Shown here: positions 33,101 to 44,739 of the stretch, piece by piece
Layout of the letters: each line of letters opens with the position of its first letter
How positions within the stretch are numbered: the first letter of the stretch is position 1
Source: Zygaena filipendulae
Taxonomy: Eukaryota; Arthropoda; Insecta; Lepidoptera; Zygaenidae
DNA: 64,000 bases
Direction: 5' to 3'
NCBI GenBank assembly: GCA_907165275.2
Contig: OU015649.1
Coordinates: forward strand, 1,642,001 to 1,706,000
Translations under genes and position numbers: made by a program
Notes under the pieces: generated by a model
Database searches by the model: none
What the model saw: the letters and a program-made list of their open reading frames with translations, nothing else
What the model was told of the DNA's origin: nothing

Positions 33101-36100
33101 GGAACTTTGAAATGCTCTATTTAATTAATTTACGCATATATATTTTTTCTTTTTTCTTGCTTCGTTTAAGTAGGCCATATTATCTTTAAAATAGACTAAA
33201 AAAAAAACTCATGCAAGTACCCTATTTGGCAGCATTGAAACATTATCAGAAAGTGCCAATTTTGTCAGGTAAAATATGTTACCCTAACATAGTAGCATAC
33301 AAACCAGTACTGCAGCATTTTCTATTGTACACTACATTGTTTTATTTATAAGATTTGTATAATATGCATTTTGATGTTCAGTGTGGTAACCGTCCGTGGT
33401 GACAACAGTGAAGTCGACATTGACACCTTGATTACGGAACTACTTAATGAACATGAGGATGATGAGCAAGAATCGAACGATGATGAAGATTCAAACAATG
33501 AAAATAATTATAAGAATGATTATCCTGACACAGATGTCAGTGATGATGAAGCGTTGGTTAGAGCTGTGGCCAGAACTAGGATTGGTATGCTAGGTACTTA
33601 TAAAATATCATAATATTATATTTTATTCCATAAAGAACTGTAAAAGGTTCATTTAAAAAAAGCCTTTGGTCTGTAGCAGGTATTGTCTAATTAATAGTAA
33701 TAATCCACATCACAACACACAGATCTACTTGATCCCACAGTAAGCTATTATTAGCTTATGTCGTGGAAACCGAGCAAACGAATAGCAATAGCAATTGTAA
33801 CCAGCTTTTTATTATCAGATCATGAATGTCTTGTGAAAAACTTGTGACATAATAGTTAGACATAGACATATCTTTATTCGGCATCACAGAAAATTAAAAA
33901 ATATGTGACAAAATTTAACACTTAAGACGATCGTGTGCGTGCAAATTTTCATACAAAAAGCCAAACCGTTTATCTCCCCTTAAACATAGACCAATTTTGA
34001 TGATTTTTTTACATGTTATTGATGTATTGGATAACTAGGGCTGTACGTTTTGATTTTAAAGAAATATTGCTTATAACAAAAGTTATTAGCATCTCAATAT
34101 CCATATTTTTTACAAAAAATCTTCCTCGAGTTTTTTAATTTATTAAAGTTAAACTAAACTGAATTACTAAATTAGAAAAACGTACAGCCCTAGATTAAGG
34201 TGTACTGAATCGAATGACACCAAAATTGTCTCATTTAGTGAAGGTTTAGGGGGGTAGAAAAGGTTTGGCCCGAAACAATATTTCAGAAGGAAAAATTAGG
34301 CACTCGCCTCTAGGTCCTGCAAGTCTCTCTATCGCACGCATCGCACGGTAGCAGAGCGGCATGAAACAGATAGACTTTTTGCAAATACCTACTCGCGACG
34401 CGTCTCGGATGGAAACGATCCTCTTAAATCACACAGTTAAATCCAAGTTGATATTGTCCAAACGACAGCCCACACCACTACTATTTCTAGGTTCGCCAAT
34501 GCGTTTTCACTGAGATTGTAGTTTCTTTATGTAGTAACTAGCGGTTCCCCGCGGTAATTTCGGAGTTCCCGCGGAATTTTGGGATAAAAAGTACCTTATG
34601 TCCTTCTACCCCTGACAATGTATATGTAAAATCACCTGCTTCTATGAAAACACATTGTTCCATACAAAATTTTCAATCCCTTTTCACTTCCATAGGGGTT
34701 TAATTTTCCCAAAACCTTTCTAGCGCACACCTACGTCACAAAGAATATTTGTGCAAAATTTCATGGTTCTATATCCAGCAGTTTCAGCTGTGTGTTGATT
34801 GATCAGGCAGTTTCTGCTTCTATATATACAGGATGTGAAAAGACCGGCGATATAACCGCTAGGAATCCATATAAAATAGTAATTGAAGTTATTCTGCAGT
34901 AAAAATATTGTTGGAAAATGTAATTTTTATTTTTAAGATAAAAAAAAAATTTACTGCGCGCAACATACTCGCAAATCTACACCACAGTATAACTACCTGC
35001 CCAAAAACTACTAAATTACTTTAGAACTAATATATTGGTCACGTGATAAACTACAAAAATATGCAATAATTAGTACAAAATTTTCGAAACTTTGAGGCTT
35101 AATATCTTGAAAACCGTTGATTTCCGAGCTGAATTTCTACGTCTAAAATGTTCGTACTGGTGTAGGGAATATGATAGTTTCGGATATGTCGGAGGTTTTC
35201 TGACAGCCTGTATAACATGTGGTAAAATTAACTGCAAATATTTACAGAGCTGAAAGTATATGTTATAATAAACAGGATTAAGTTGTAAAGCGATTGAGCA
35301 GCGAGCCCCCTAAAAAGAAAACTTATTTTATGAATGAATACGTTTATAACGGTGTATACTTTCAACCCTGTTAATATTTGCAGCCAATTTTACCATAATA
35401 TGTTATATAGATAGCTGTACCCCGCGGTTTCACCCGCGGTAATTTCGCAGTTCCCGCGGGAGTTCCAGGATAAAAAATACCCTATGTCCTTCTTTGTACC
35501 TCTGACAACGTGCATGCCAAATTTCATCCAAATCCGCTCAGCCGTTTTTGCGTGATTGAGTAACAAACATCCAAACATCCACACTTTCACATTTATAATA
35601 TTAGTAGGAAAGATATTAGATAGTATTTTTGGTGTGAATTCCAGAAGACGATTTGTCGTCCGACGACGATCTGTCGACGTCGCCGTCGCGGGAGCGGTTC
35701 GAGCACGACGTGAACCTGTTCGGGCTGCAGTACGCGCGCTACAAGGCGCGGCTGCGGCTCCGCGAGCGCGCGCCGCTGGACCCCCTGCTCACCTCCGCAC
35801 CCACCGATGAAGGTCTAATATTTATTATTCACCCATATAAAAAAAGAAACCTTTTATTTCATGCATAAAAAATACATTCACCCATATAGATATCTATAAT
35901 TCTGTTACATCTAACAGTTTCCTACTAATATTATAAATGTGAAAGTGTGGATGTTTGGATGTTTGTTACTCAATCACGCAAAAACGGCTGAACGGATTTG
36001 GATGAAATTTGGTATGCACGTTGTCAGGGGTACAGAGAAGGGCATGGGGTAATTTTTATCTCGGGATTCCCGCGGGAAGGCCGAAATTACCGCGGGTGAA

Positions 36101-36714
36101 ACCGCGGAGCACAACTAGTATTATTATAAAACAAAGTCCTCCGCCGAATCAGTCTGCCTGTCTGTCTTTCTGTTCGCGATAGACTAAAAGACTAATGAAC
36201 GGATCTTCATGCGGTTTTCATCTATAGATAAAGGGGTTCAAGAGAAAGGTTTATATGTATAGTTTATCCTGGAATTCCTGCGGAAACTCCGAAATTACCG
36301 CGGGTGAAAGCGCAGGCGACAGCTAGTAATGTTAGAAAGCTGAAGGGAGAAGCTGAGTTGTTTGGTTGGACGCGTTAATCTCAGGGCTACAACTGGTTCG
36401 AATTGAAAAATTCTTTTTGTGTTGGATAGTTCATAATATATCGAGGAAGGCTATAGGCTATGATGACATCACGCTACAACCAATAACACCGGAGCATCAA
36501 ATTAACACTAGTGAAACCGCAGGGCACAGCTAATTATAATAGAGCGATAGTTTCCTATAAAATTTAAAAAAAAATATTGTAGCACAAAATAGTATATAAA
36601 ATATACTTTTCAGGTTACAAAGATGAAGAAGACGGCTTTTTCTACGGTGAAGATGACAATGAGCGTCTCGAATATGACAGCAGATCGTCTGAAGAAGAAT
36701 GTATGTCGGATTGA
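30187..36714 (+). CDS. SLC7A6OS: RNA polymerase II nuclear localisation protein SLC7A6OS/Iwr1-like, complete
   Basis: Seen: five exons at 30187-30336, 31688-31998, 33382-33584, 35645-35812 and 36614-36714 (TGA), 933 nt, 310 residues, phases 0/2/1/1. The N-terminus ASPTILRVKRKREENPQEAL and following LVLMCKRIK match the family start. The middle has VYEYDIYTS. The C-terminal half is highly acidic (DDEDSNNENNYKNDYPD), followed by DDLSSDDDLS, FGLQYARYK and LEYDSRSSEEE. Known: Iwr1/SLC7A6OS binds assembled RNA polymerase II and carries the import signal for its nuclear entry; the acidic N-rich block is the Iwr1 signature. The frame is also open upstream of 30187, but this ATG matches the family N-terminus. 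Exon 4 is bracketed by inverted Helitron-like elements, and the stop region is tandemly triplicated. A poly(A) signal AATAAA lies near 37149. Confidence 0.94.
31290..31442 (+). mobile_element. Helitron-like fragment in SLC7A6OS intron 1
   Basis: TTATTAGCTGATGTTATAAG, GAAACTCACGCGGGTGAAAC, similar to 396-538. Confidence 0.6.
32332..32812. mobile_element. MITE C, copy 2, in SLC7A6OS intron 2
   Basis: Similar to 29342-29810 over its full length, about 85-90% by eye. The left TIR TGTGCGTTCCGTGG is intact. The right end reads CCACGGAACGCGCC, slightly degraded. No clear target duplication. Confidence 0.85.
33690..33785 (-). mobile_element. 5'-truncated SINE 1 copy
   Basis: Complement of the SINE 1 3' end: AATAATCCACATCACAACAC, AGATCTACTTGATCCCACAG and TAAGCTATTATTAGCTTATG. 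Confidence 0.75.
34037..34195. repeat. Short inverted-repeat element in SLC7A6OS intron 3
   Basis: CTAGGGCTGTACGTTTT at 34037 and its complement ending at 34194 enclose about 125 bp of AT-rich DNA. Confidence 0.65.
34543..34640 (-). mobile_element. Helitron-like fragment in SLC7A6OS intron 3
   Basis: ACTAGCGGTTCCCCGCGGTA, ATTTCGGAGTTCCCGCGGAA. Confidence 0.65.
35220..35400. repeat. Imperfect fold-back in SLC7A6OS intron 3
   Basis: TGGTAAAATTAACTGCAAAT..GAAAGTATA pairs with TATACTTTCAACCCTG..ATTTGCAGCCAATTTTACCA. Arms are about 40 nt with mismatches. Confidence 0.65.
35408..35609 (-). mobile_element. Helitron-like element upstream of SLC7A6OS exon 4
   Basis: CCCGCGGTTTCACCCGCGGT, CGCTCAGCCGTTTTTGCGTG, ATTTATAATATTAGTAGGA. 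It ends 35 nt before exon 4 and is about 90% complementary to 35921-36119. Confidence 0.85.
35921..36119 (+). mobile_element. Helitron-like element downstream of SLC7A6OS exon 4
   Basis: CCTACTAATATTATAAATGT start, AAAACGGCTGAACGGATTTG, CGCGGAGCACAACTAGT end. Inverse partner of 35408-35609. Confidence 0.85.
36121..36328 (+). mobile_element. Helitron-like element adjoining the previous copy
   Basis: CTATTCGCGATAGACT-type head (TTCTGTTCGCGATAGACTAA), TCCTGGAATTCCTGCGGAAA, GGCGACAGCTAGT. Confidence 0.75.
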
Positions 36715-36877
36715 CGACAGTTTTAAGATGACGATGAGCATCTCGAATATGACAGCAGATCGTCTCAAGAAGAATATAATATGTCAGATTGACGACAGTT
36801 GTAAGATGACGATAAGCGTCTCGAATATGACAGCAGATCGTCTCAAGAAGAATATGTCAGATTGAAGACAGTTTTAA
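36652..36877 (+). repeat. Threefold tandem repeat over the SLC7A6OS stop codon
   Basis: GATGAC anchors at 36652, 36727 and 36805 give units of 75 and 78 bp. Unit 1 holds the last coding codons and TGA (36712-36714). Units 2 and 3 lie in the 3' UTR and keep CTCGAATATGACAGCAGATC. Confidence 0.9.
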
Positions 36878-37387
36878 GTCGGTTTGTGCACCCTAAAACC
36901 AGGTTCAATTATGTATAGTAATTTTTACCTTTTTAACCAAAAAGTAAAAGTGACAACAATACTTTTAAAGCGGTTTGCGGCAAATGAGTTTTAACTGAAC
37001 TGATGATATTTGTGGTATAAGCTTATAGAATTTCGTAGTTATTTTAAAGCCTGTCTCGTTGAAATTTATCTATCAATCGATTATCAAGTGATCAAACGTG
37101 TCGTCATACATTATATTTTTGTTATAAAATTTTCTATAAAATTTACGAAATAAATATATTATATTTTATTTAAAAAACAAAACAAATTGCAGTGTTTATT
37201 CAAATATAATATACGGGGGATTCCCTCTGTAATTCTCCAAAACCTTATACGTATAGAAATCTGATTCGAATTTTAGAAAATGAAATAGTAAATTCACATA
37301 ATAAAGAAAAATAGGTGCTTTTATAAATCGATCTTCTCTCTTCCACATTCAATGATTTTTGTCCCATTAATAGGTAGGCTATTTAAC

Positions 37388-37632
37388 TAAACTTTAGTTT
37401 TTAGTCCGTCGCGTTGTGTAGATTAATAAAAAAAATATTTGACCCGTACCTATTGTTCTTTTCTTTACGTAATCAAAAATAACGGTGGTAGTGATGCATT
37501 GAGTCGAAATGTCGCATGAAGTCACTATCCGGTACAGTTTATACGGGGCTTATACCGGTTAATGACGTCACGAGCCTCCACTCCTGGTTTCATCATTAAT
37601 TTATTGTATTATATTTTTTTAAATTAAAAGTG
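37388..37632 (-). mobile_element. MITE A copy downstream of SLC7A6OS, diverged
   Basis: TTTAGTCCGTCGCGTTGTG at the left, an AATAACGGTGG..GAGTCGAAATGTCGC core, and AATGACGTCACGAGCC. The far end is degraded. Confidence 0.7.
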
Positions 37633-37744
37633 GACTTCGTTGTGTTTGTGTTCTGTTCTGTTCCGTATAAGTAATTTTGTTTTGACATTTCAATGTAGGT
37701 ACCTACGTACAGACTTGCTAGTCAGGTGTTATTTGTACCTTTAC

Positions 37745-38012
37745 ATACATAATTCGACGACCCGATTGAGGTAGTAGGTCATCATGCTTGCCCGGTAATC
37801 AAGAGGTTCCGGGTTCGATTCCCGGTGGGGGTGCACTTTGTGTGATGAACACAGGGTTCCACTTTCCAGTCTGGGTGTGTTTATATATGTATATATGTAT
37901 GTAGTATATACCACGTTTGCTTGGTTTCCACGACACAAGCTAATAATAGCTTACTATGGGATCGAGTAGATCTGTGTGTTGTGATGTGGATTATAATTAT
38001 TATTATATTATA
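37745..38012 (+). mobile_element. tRNA-derived SINE (SINE 1), near full length
   Basis: Head has a B-box GGGTTCGATTCCCGG, with an A-box-like GGTAGTAGGTCATCA about 45 nt upstream. The body carries GGGATCGAGTAGATCTGTG, and the tail is TTA-rich. The 3' part recurs at 33690 (inverted) and 62715. Confidence 0.8.
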
Positions 38013-38400
38013 TTAAAAATAAAAGATTAAATTAATATGTGATAAATAATTTATTGTCTGGCGTATTATTTTTACAATATCATTATTCTACAACTCCGCA
38101 CTGATTACGAACACCCGGTACGTTACAAAGACAAATTCAATCTTAACATGTTAGAAATTAAGTCGATTTTGCAATGTCACATGAAATGTCCACTTCATAT
38201 TGGCAAGCAGTTTATCATTGTAACGGGTTACAACAAAAAAAGTTTGATAAACAATTTCCATATATATAAGTAAGATTGATATGCTAAATGTGCAATATTT
38301 CTTGTAGGAAAACTACGGACAGAGTTACATACAGTTGATACAGTTGAAATACATACAGTTGAAATACATAATTTTTTCTGTTAAAATTTCTATCAATAGG

Positions 38401-38672
38401 CTATTTGACAATTTTTTTATTTTTATCCCGCCCTGTAGATTCATAAAAAATATTAGATACGTATTTTTTCTTTTTTTACGCAAGCAAAAAATAATGGAGA
38501 TACCTTGAGTTGAAATATTGCGTGACGTCACAAGCAGGTGCAGTACTGCACATGACTTTACGAGCCCCCACTCCCAAACTTTAATGCGCTTTATCCAAGT
38601 ATATTTTCATTAATTTGAAAAAGCAAAATATACGTGTCTATAATATTATCTAACTGACGGACTAAATAGAAT
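38401..38672 (-). mobile_element. MITE A copy between SLC7A6OS and ush
   Basis: CCCTGTAGATTCATAAAAAA at the left, GCGTGACGTCACAAGC inside, AAATATACGTGTCT and CTAACTGACGGACTAAAT at the right. Confidence 0.8.
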
Positions 38673-38699
38673 TAAGAAAAGAAAAATTGTCAGATAGCC

Positions 38700-39945
38700 T
38701 ATTCTATTATATAAAATTATCAATGCACTGTAGTGCAACGACAAGTTTATGCTTTAGCTATGGTAGAATTTTGTGATAAAATTTCCTTTTTACTCGTTAG
38801 TTACATCGGTAAGTTACAGTATTCAAATATTCGAGATATTTTAAAAACTACAATAGACTTTGAGAACACAAAGTATATGGCACGTCGTATCAGATGCTGT
38901 AATTTTGTTTGTACATTTGACAGTACGTGTCAATACAGTTCCTTTGAATTAGTTACTCAGGCACAGATTTTGGAAAACTGGAAGCTGGTTTTGCTATGAA
39001 GCTCCAATCGAATATAATATCGTGTATCATAACATTGAATTTCATATTTTAATGAATTCACAAGTTTTTTACTAAGTTTTTTCAACAAGTGTGGTCCGTT
39101 TATTTTTTTTTTATTTAAATTTATTTGTTTAAGTCAATAAACGTTTAAAGTCAGGCCTTTACTTTGCTGACAGTGCGTAAACACATAATTCGTTTAGCAT
39201 TTTTTACGATTGCTTTTTCAAAACGTCTAGAAAACTTTTAATGCAAAGCCATTGTCAAGTAGTTGTTTATGTAACATGCTATGGTTTAAATTTCACAGCG
39301 GAGAGAAAAACAAGAAACAGTTACTGCAATCAACTCTGCACCCTATTATAATTCCGAATAGTGGTATTATCGAGCGAAGTTTAAATTATTGTTGGAAAAA
39401 AATTTGAGCTCAATTTGTATGCGAACCGTATTGCGACTCTTTATTATTGCAAGATGCAAGTTTTAATGATTACTTAATTTTAAGTAAAGATTTTAAAAAC
39501 AAAACTGTCGCACTCAGGGACGTTCATTAAGTTAATGTTAATTGGCGGTCTGAGTGCGGCCGTAAGTTCCGCAAAAGAAAATGGAAGATTGTTTGATTGC
39601 TGTTGATTGTGAATGGTTTCGGATCGCTTTTTATATGCGAAATCTATTTTTGTAACAGAAAATTAGTGATCGAGACTCATTCCAAGTTACAAATAAAGGA
39701 CAAACACAAAATTGTTAATTAATTTCTCGTATAACAACATTAAGTATCTACGGGGAACAAGTCTTGTAGTTTCTTAACAACTAATTTATTTATAATTAAT
39801 GAGATAGTTATTAAATGCATAATATTACGATTTAAATCTAGCGATGCTTTGGCATAGACAAAACGTGTTTTTTAATTATTAGTATTTCATACACAGAATA
39901 TCGGAAAATCGTTCCGGACTATCCAATAATTAAGCCTTAGATTTG
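38700..39945. other. No gene recognised between SLC7A6OS and ush
   Basis: AT-rich. An 88-codon frame at 38733-38999 has no recognised motif. A decayed fold-back piece lies at 39470-39572. Confidence 0.4.
39470..39572. mobile_element. Fragment of the fold-back family at 40999
   Basis: Has AAAACTGTCGCACTCAGGGA, CGTTCATTAAGTTAATGTTA and TCTGAGTGCGGCCGTAAG, parts of both arms with most of the centre missing. Confidence 0.7.
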
Positions 39946-39954
39946 GTACACCTA

Positions 39955-40195
39955 CTTTGTAAAAGAAAGTATCCCACCAAAAACATATTCATGTAAAATG
40001 AGCCCAAGACGAGTTCATATGACGGGCACTGTCAAAAATTTATCAGATCTCATGTAAGGCCAAGCTTACAACTCTACACGCCCTAACTCTACAAGGCCTA
40101 ACTTCTCAAACTCTACACCTTAGTCAGAATATGTGGCTTGGCCAATTCGCTCCATTCATATGAGAGCGTAAGGTGAAAAATGATTTTTAACATCC
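39955..40195 (-). repeat. Second copy of the 1685-2035 repeat
   Basis: TATCCCACCAAAAACATATT, AAGACGAGTTCATATGACGG and ACCTTAGTCAGAATATGTGG are collinear with 2035-1850 in reverse. Confidence 0.75.
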
Positions 40196-40998
40196 TGTGT
40201 ATGAAATTATTTAAACAAGATAATTAATTCTCTATAAACATTTTAATTTATTATTGGAATATTACCTAAGAGGGGAGTTATTGTATTTATAGAAAGCGAA
40301 TAATCGCGGATTAGGTATGCATCAAGAATATTTTAGGGGTTGAAATTCTTTTAATGTATTCGTATTTATTTACGTCTCAATTTCGTTATTTACTATCAGC
40401 CATTACTTGGTGTTGGGTTCAACAGCTATTTATATTATCTTTCGTATTTTTCCGAACGAAATTAATTTTCAACCGTTACATTTCAAACAAAACTAACAAC
40501 AACGAAAGAAACAATGACTTAAAACAAATGGTAATAGAATATTGTGTCAATTTATAACTAATAATAATAATAATAATAATATCTTTACAATTATTTACAA
40601 TTTTGGTAGGTTATCTTAACATTTTTATTAATATTATTTTTAACATATTCATATACCAATATAATGACAGAGAATAACTTTTTAACTATATTTAATTATT
40701 AAAAACATTACATAACAAGATATCCTAACGAAAGATGCGAATGAGAGCTACATCTATTTACAACAGTCGAGAACCATTCACTCGTTCATCCATCCGATAA
40801 AGTATGCCCTTTTATTTTTACTAACCATGATTGGTTGTTTTTATGGAAACAATTCTATACCAATTTTGTTTTTATATTGCACAAGCGTTATGATAATTTT
40901 ACATCTTTACAAGTTCAGAGTTTACCTTATTTGATAATTTTTATAATTTCACAGATTAGATATGTTAATGTCACAGAAGCAATATCTTTTTGTGCACT

Positions 40999-41248
40999 AA
41001 CGGTCGCACTCAGAGTCGACTTTAATGATAACTTAGTTAAGTATAGATTTTTAAAACAAAACTGCCGCAATCAGAGACGTTCAGTAAATTAATGTTAATT
41101 GGTATTTAATGAGATGTAACTTAATAAGTTAAATGCTAACTAACATTAATTCATTAAACTTATCTGATTGCGGCAGTTTTGTTTTAAAAATCTACACTTA
41201 ATTAAATAATCATTAAAGTCGACTCTGAGTGCGGCCGTAAGTCCCGCA
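40999..41248. mobile_element. Fold-back element with about 100-bp arms, 3' of ush
   Basis: Left arm CGGTCGCACTCAGAGTCGAC..AACAAAACTGCCGCAATCAG..AATTAATGTTAAT is mirrored by a right arm ending GTCGACTCTGAGTGCGGCCG. The loop is about 40-50 nt. A related piece lies at 39470-39572. Confidence 0.85.
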
Positions 41249-41854
41249 TATAAATAGGTCTAATTACAGAATGTGTAGGTACCAAGTGTATAAGGCCCAC
41301 CGCAGACTAAGTAAGCGCAGCTTAAATTATGCATCGCTATTATAAATCAACCCGGTTATTGGGATTAAACCCGATAAAAACCTGCCACTCTTGGGCTTAA
41401 ACCCGGATTAAATCCGAAAATGGCAGACTTTTATCGCTATTGGCCAAATTGCGCCCAATCAAGTTAAAGGAATAAGATGACGAAATCAATTTTGAACCTT
41501 ATCACTGTTCTGTATAAGATCGACTAAGTTGAGCTTTCGAGATCTGTCTGCGCGAACGATGAACCTCATTATCATGGTCAGAAATCAGTCAGCACCAAAA
41601 ATATGTAGACACTTCTCAGTTTATTTATTAGAGATTTTTTTAGAAATTAATCAGTTACTTATTACTATTGCAATAAAATTCAACGACTATTAAAAGTGAT
41701 TACATATTTATGATGCTGGCATTGCATCATGTAAATAAAAAGAAAAAGAAACCACCATTGGTTCGACCGTTGAATCACATGAACATTAGAGAACATACGG
41801 GCCTAAATATATAGCGCGCGGCGGCGGCGTTTCGTTTACGCGCCGTTCGTGTAT

Positions 41855-44609
41855 TCATAGTACGGGTGCGTCGGCGAGGCGCGCGGCGGCCGGCGGTGTG
41901 GGTACGTTGTTACTGGCTGCCTCTTGGTTGTTGGCTGTACAGTAAAATTGTTTATGAGCTTTATACGTGCTTACGAATTTGAACGGTATGTCGCATGATT
42001 TGCAATAGTTGGGCGTTTCCTCCACCTCGGTATCGGGTTCTTTCTTGATGTCGGCGGCGGGGACGGGGCCGGGCTCCTCGGGCTCCGGCTCGCCCGCGTG
42101 CACCAGCTTGGCGTGCCGCACCACGTTCCCCCGGTACGTGGAGGTGTAGGCGCAGCTCCCGCAGCGGTGCACGCGCTCGCCGCCCGCCGCCGCGCTGGGC
42201 GACGTCGCCTCGCGGCTGTCGTCCTCCAGCACGCACGATATGTAGCTCTCCTCCTGTATACGACGCGAAATTACGGATTACATAAATAGCTGCTCGACAC
42301 AGTTCGCGGAAGCTTCCTCGGGAACTTTTTGTCCCGAGATATAAAGCATTCTATGTTACTCGGGGATCTGTAGCTTTCTATCATCGAAAGAATTTTAAAA
42401 TCGGTTCAGTTGTTCCAGAAAATAAATACCCCTAAAACATTAAAAATAAGTAGGTACCTAAGTATATAATGAGGATTAAAACAGTCAAGTCTGTTGTTAG
42501 CTAAAAATATAAAATGGTAGGTTACCTAGTTATTTTCTTAGACATTATTCAATTTTCTTGATGAAATGGATTTTGGTACCTTCCTATGCTTTTCCGAGTA
42601 GGTATTTTGCGGGTCCTTGTGAAACGAAATTAAAAAGTGACAGCAAGTTCAGCTGTCAAATTATGAACTGTTCATTACGAATATATCGCAAATACTCACC
42701 TGCAAATCAGCAGGTTTCTTCGGGAAGTGCATGCGTATGTGCGTGCGCATGCCCCGCAGCGTGTTGCCCCGGTAGCGGCAGATAGTGCAGCGGAACGCCT
42801 TGACGCCGGCGTGCGCGTCCATGTGCCGTTGCGCCGCCGCCGCCGTCGGGGACACCACCTCGCAGCACGGACACTTCCACCCAACTTCTGACCCCGACGA
42901 CGGCCGGGGCACCTCCGGGGCGCTCCTCGGCGAGCGCGTCTCCCGCTTGGTGCAGTAATAAGACTGGTGAGTGGTCAAGTTGTCCAGCGAGCTGAAGTGT
43001 ATCCCGCACGCCATGCAAATCAGCTGGCGGTACTGCGGCGGGGGCCCCGGCTCGGGCGGCGCGGGGCTCGCCCGCTCCTCCGCCCCGCCGGAGGAACAGT
43101 AGTGCATCTTGTGCACCCTGTAGTTCTCGTACTTGCAGAACACGATGTTGCACTCCTTACATTTCGACACTCCTTGCTTGACTAGAACTTGGGGGGACGC
43201 GACCGGCACGGGCAGCTCGGACGCGAGCCGCAACGCCAGCGCGGGGGGTATTATTTGTGGAGGTACGATTGCGGAGTATTTTTCTTCAGGCGGCGACGGC
43301 ACGCTGGGCGGCTTAGGAGTGTGTCCCCTCGAGTCGCGTCGTCTTCGCTTCGGTGAACTCTCTACGCTCGGAGAATAGGAACGTCGGGACGGTGACGGCG
43401 TCTGCGGGGAGCCCGGCAGTGACGGGGCGCACACGATCTGCTCCGGCGTTGTCGATCTAATCCTGTTCTCTTTCTCCTGCTCGTCGGTTGTCGCTGACTC
43501 TGGTGACCGACGCACGCTCAAATCCAACGGTGTGACACCGTCCTTTGTGGTTTCGCGAGGGCGGTTGGCGGATTTCAAAACTTCTGGTCCCTTGCCGTCT
43601 GCAGCAATGTTTGTTGGTAACGCTTGGCTAAGTGGTTGGAAAGTTCCGTTCGGTAACAAGAAGCATGCCGTGTCTGGATCGGGCAGGGTGGTCCCTGTGA
43701 GGGTACTCGCGCTTCGTAACAGCGAATACGGCACGATGAGAATCGGATTGGTAGGCAATGCTAGCGCATACTGATTTTGAGCTGGGGGCGTCGCCCCGGG
43801 GGAGGGTGGAGCCGATCCCGAAGTCGCCGAACCGGTTCTGACTGCAGCCAATGTTTGTTTGACCACTTGTCTGGTACTGCAGTAATGTGCTTTATGCGCT
43901 CGAAACGTCTTGATCGATGTGAAACGTATGTCGCAATCGGTGCAATAACGGTCCTGCGCCGGGGGGCCCTCTGATGTAGTCTCACCGTTCGACGTCGGCG
44001 TCGGCGCTGGAGTTCCACTGCTGATCGGTGAAGACGAATGCATCCGCATGTGCCGATTCAAGCTGACCTTCTTATCAGCACTGTACGAGCAATGAGTGCA
44101 CGCGTATTGCTTGCCCGGCGGCCGAGGCGTTTTAGCGTCACTGCTCGATTCGTCCGCCGCTGTCTCGGCCGAGGCGTCCGCCCCGTCTGCCGGCTTCGGC
44201 CTTCTATTCGAACAGTAGTGTTCCTGATGCGCTTGTAAAGTGCTCAACGAAGAGTAGCGAATGCCGCAGGGCTGGCACATGTAGCCGGTGACGGCGGCTG
44301 CGGCTTGGAATAGCCCTGGAAACGGTGGTGTCGCCAGGGGCAAGAAGTCTCTCACTTGCGGCGCGGGCGGCGGGGGCGGCGACGGGGAGGGCGGTTCAAT
44401 TTTCAGTGACGTGGCGTGTGGAGCCAGCGCGGGGTCCGTGGCGAGGCTCGTGTTGAGGCGCAGCCGCGGAGGCGAGTCGGCCGGCGAGGGCTCCCCGCCC
44501 GACGCAGGCGAAGCGCCCCCGCTGGACGCGGCGCGCTCACCTCCCGAGCTCGGCGTTCGAGGTTCTCCCGGCATCGCCTCGCTCTCGTTTCCCCATTCCT
44601 CGTCCTCAC
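41855..44609 (-). CDS. ush: FOG-family zinc-finger GATA cofactor U-shaped, 3' two exons
   Basis: Seen: minus-strand exon 44609-42700 (636 codons after a split codon) and last exon 42253-41855 (132 codons, TGA), joined in phase 0. Nine zinc fingers occur. Counting from the Met at 44574, C2HC fingers start at residues 100, 211, 472 and 520, with a fifth in the last exon (NYCKSCDIPFKF). C2H2 fingers start at 159, 568 and 596, with one in the last exon (HRCGSCAYTS). PLDLS at 349-353 is a CtBP-binding motif. LKIE and IKKE fit SUMO consensus sites. Known: Drosophila U-shaped has nine fingers of these two kinds and represses GATA-factor targets in blood, heart and bristle development. The exon opens with an acceptor and GEDEEWGNESEAMPGEP, so upstream coding exons exist; none was recognised to the right edge. 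The donor after DLQ is GTGAGT. Confidence 0.94.
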
Positions 44610-44739
44610 CTGGAAATTATAACACGATTATGTTAATGCTATGGTAATTATAGCGATAGTGCAAGCATGAAAAGGAATGTAAATGGAATTATGCAAAGCA
44701 GTGATTCGAACAAAAAAGAATATATACGTTCTCAGTATC

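Noticed and set aside
37770..37840. Functional tRNA gene
   Set aside because: B-box is good but no full cloverleaf is apparent, and the sequence continues into a repeated SINE body.
42707..43153. Other frames across the ush exon
   Set aside because: Out of frame with the nine zinc fingers and without motifs.
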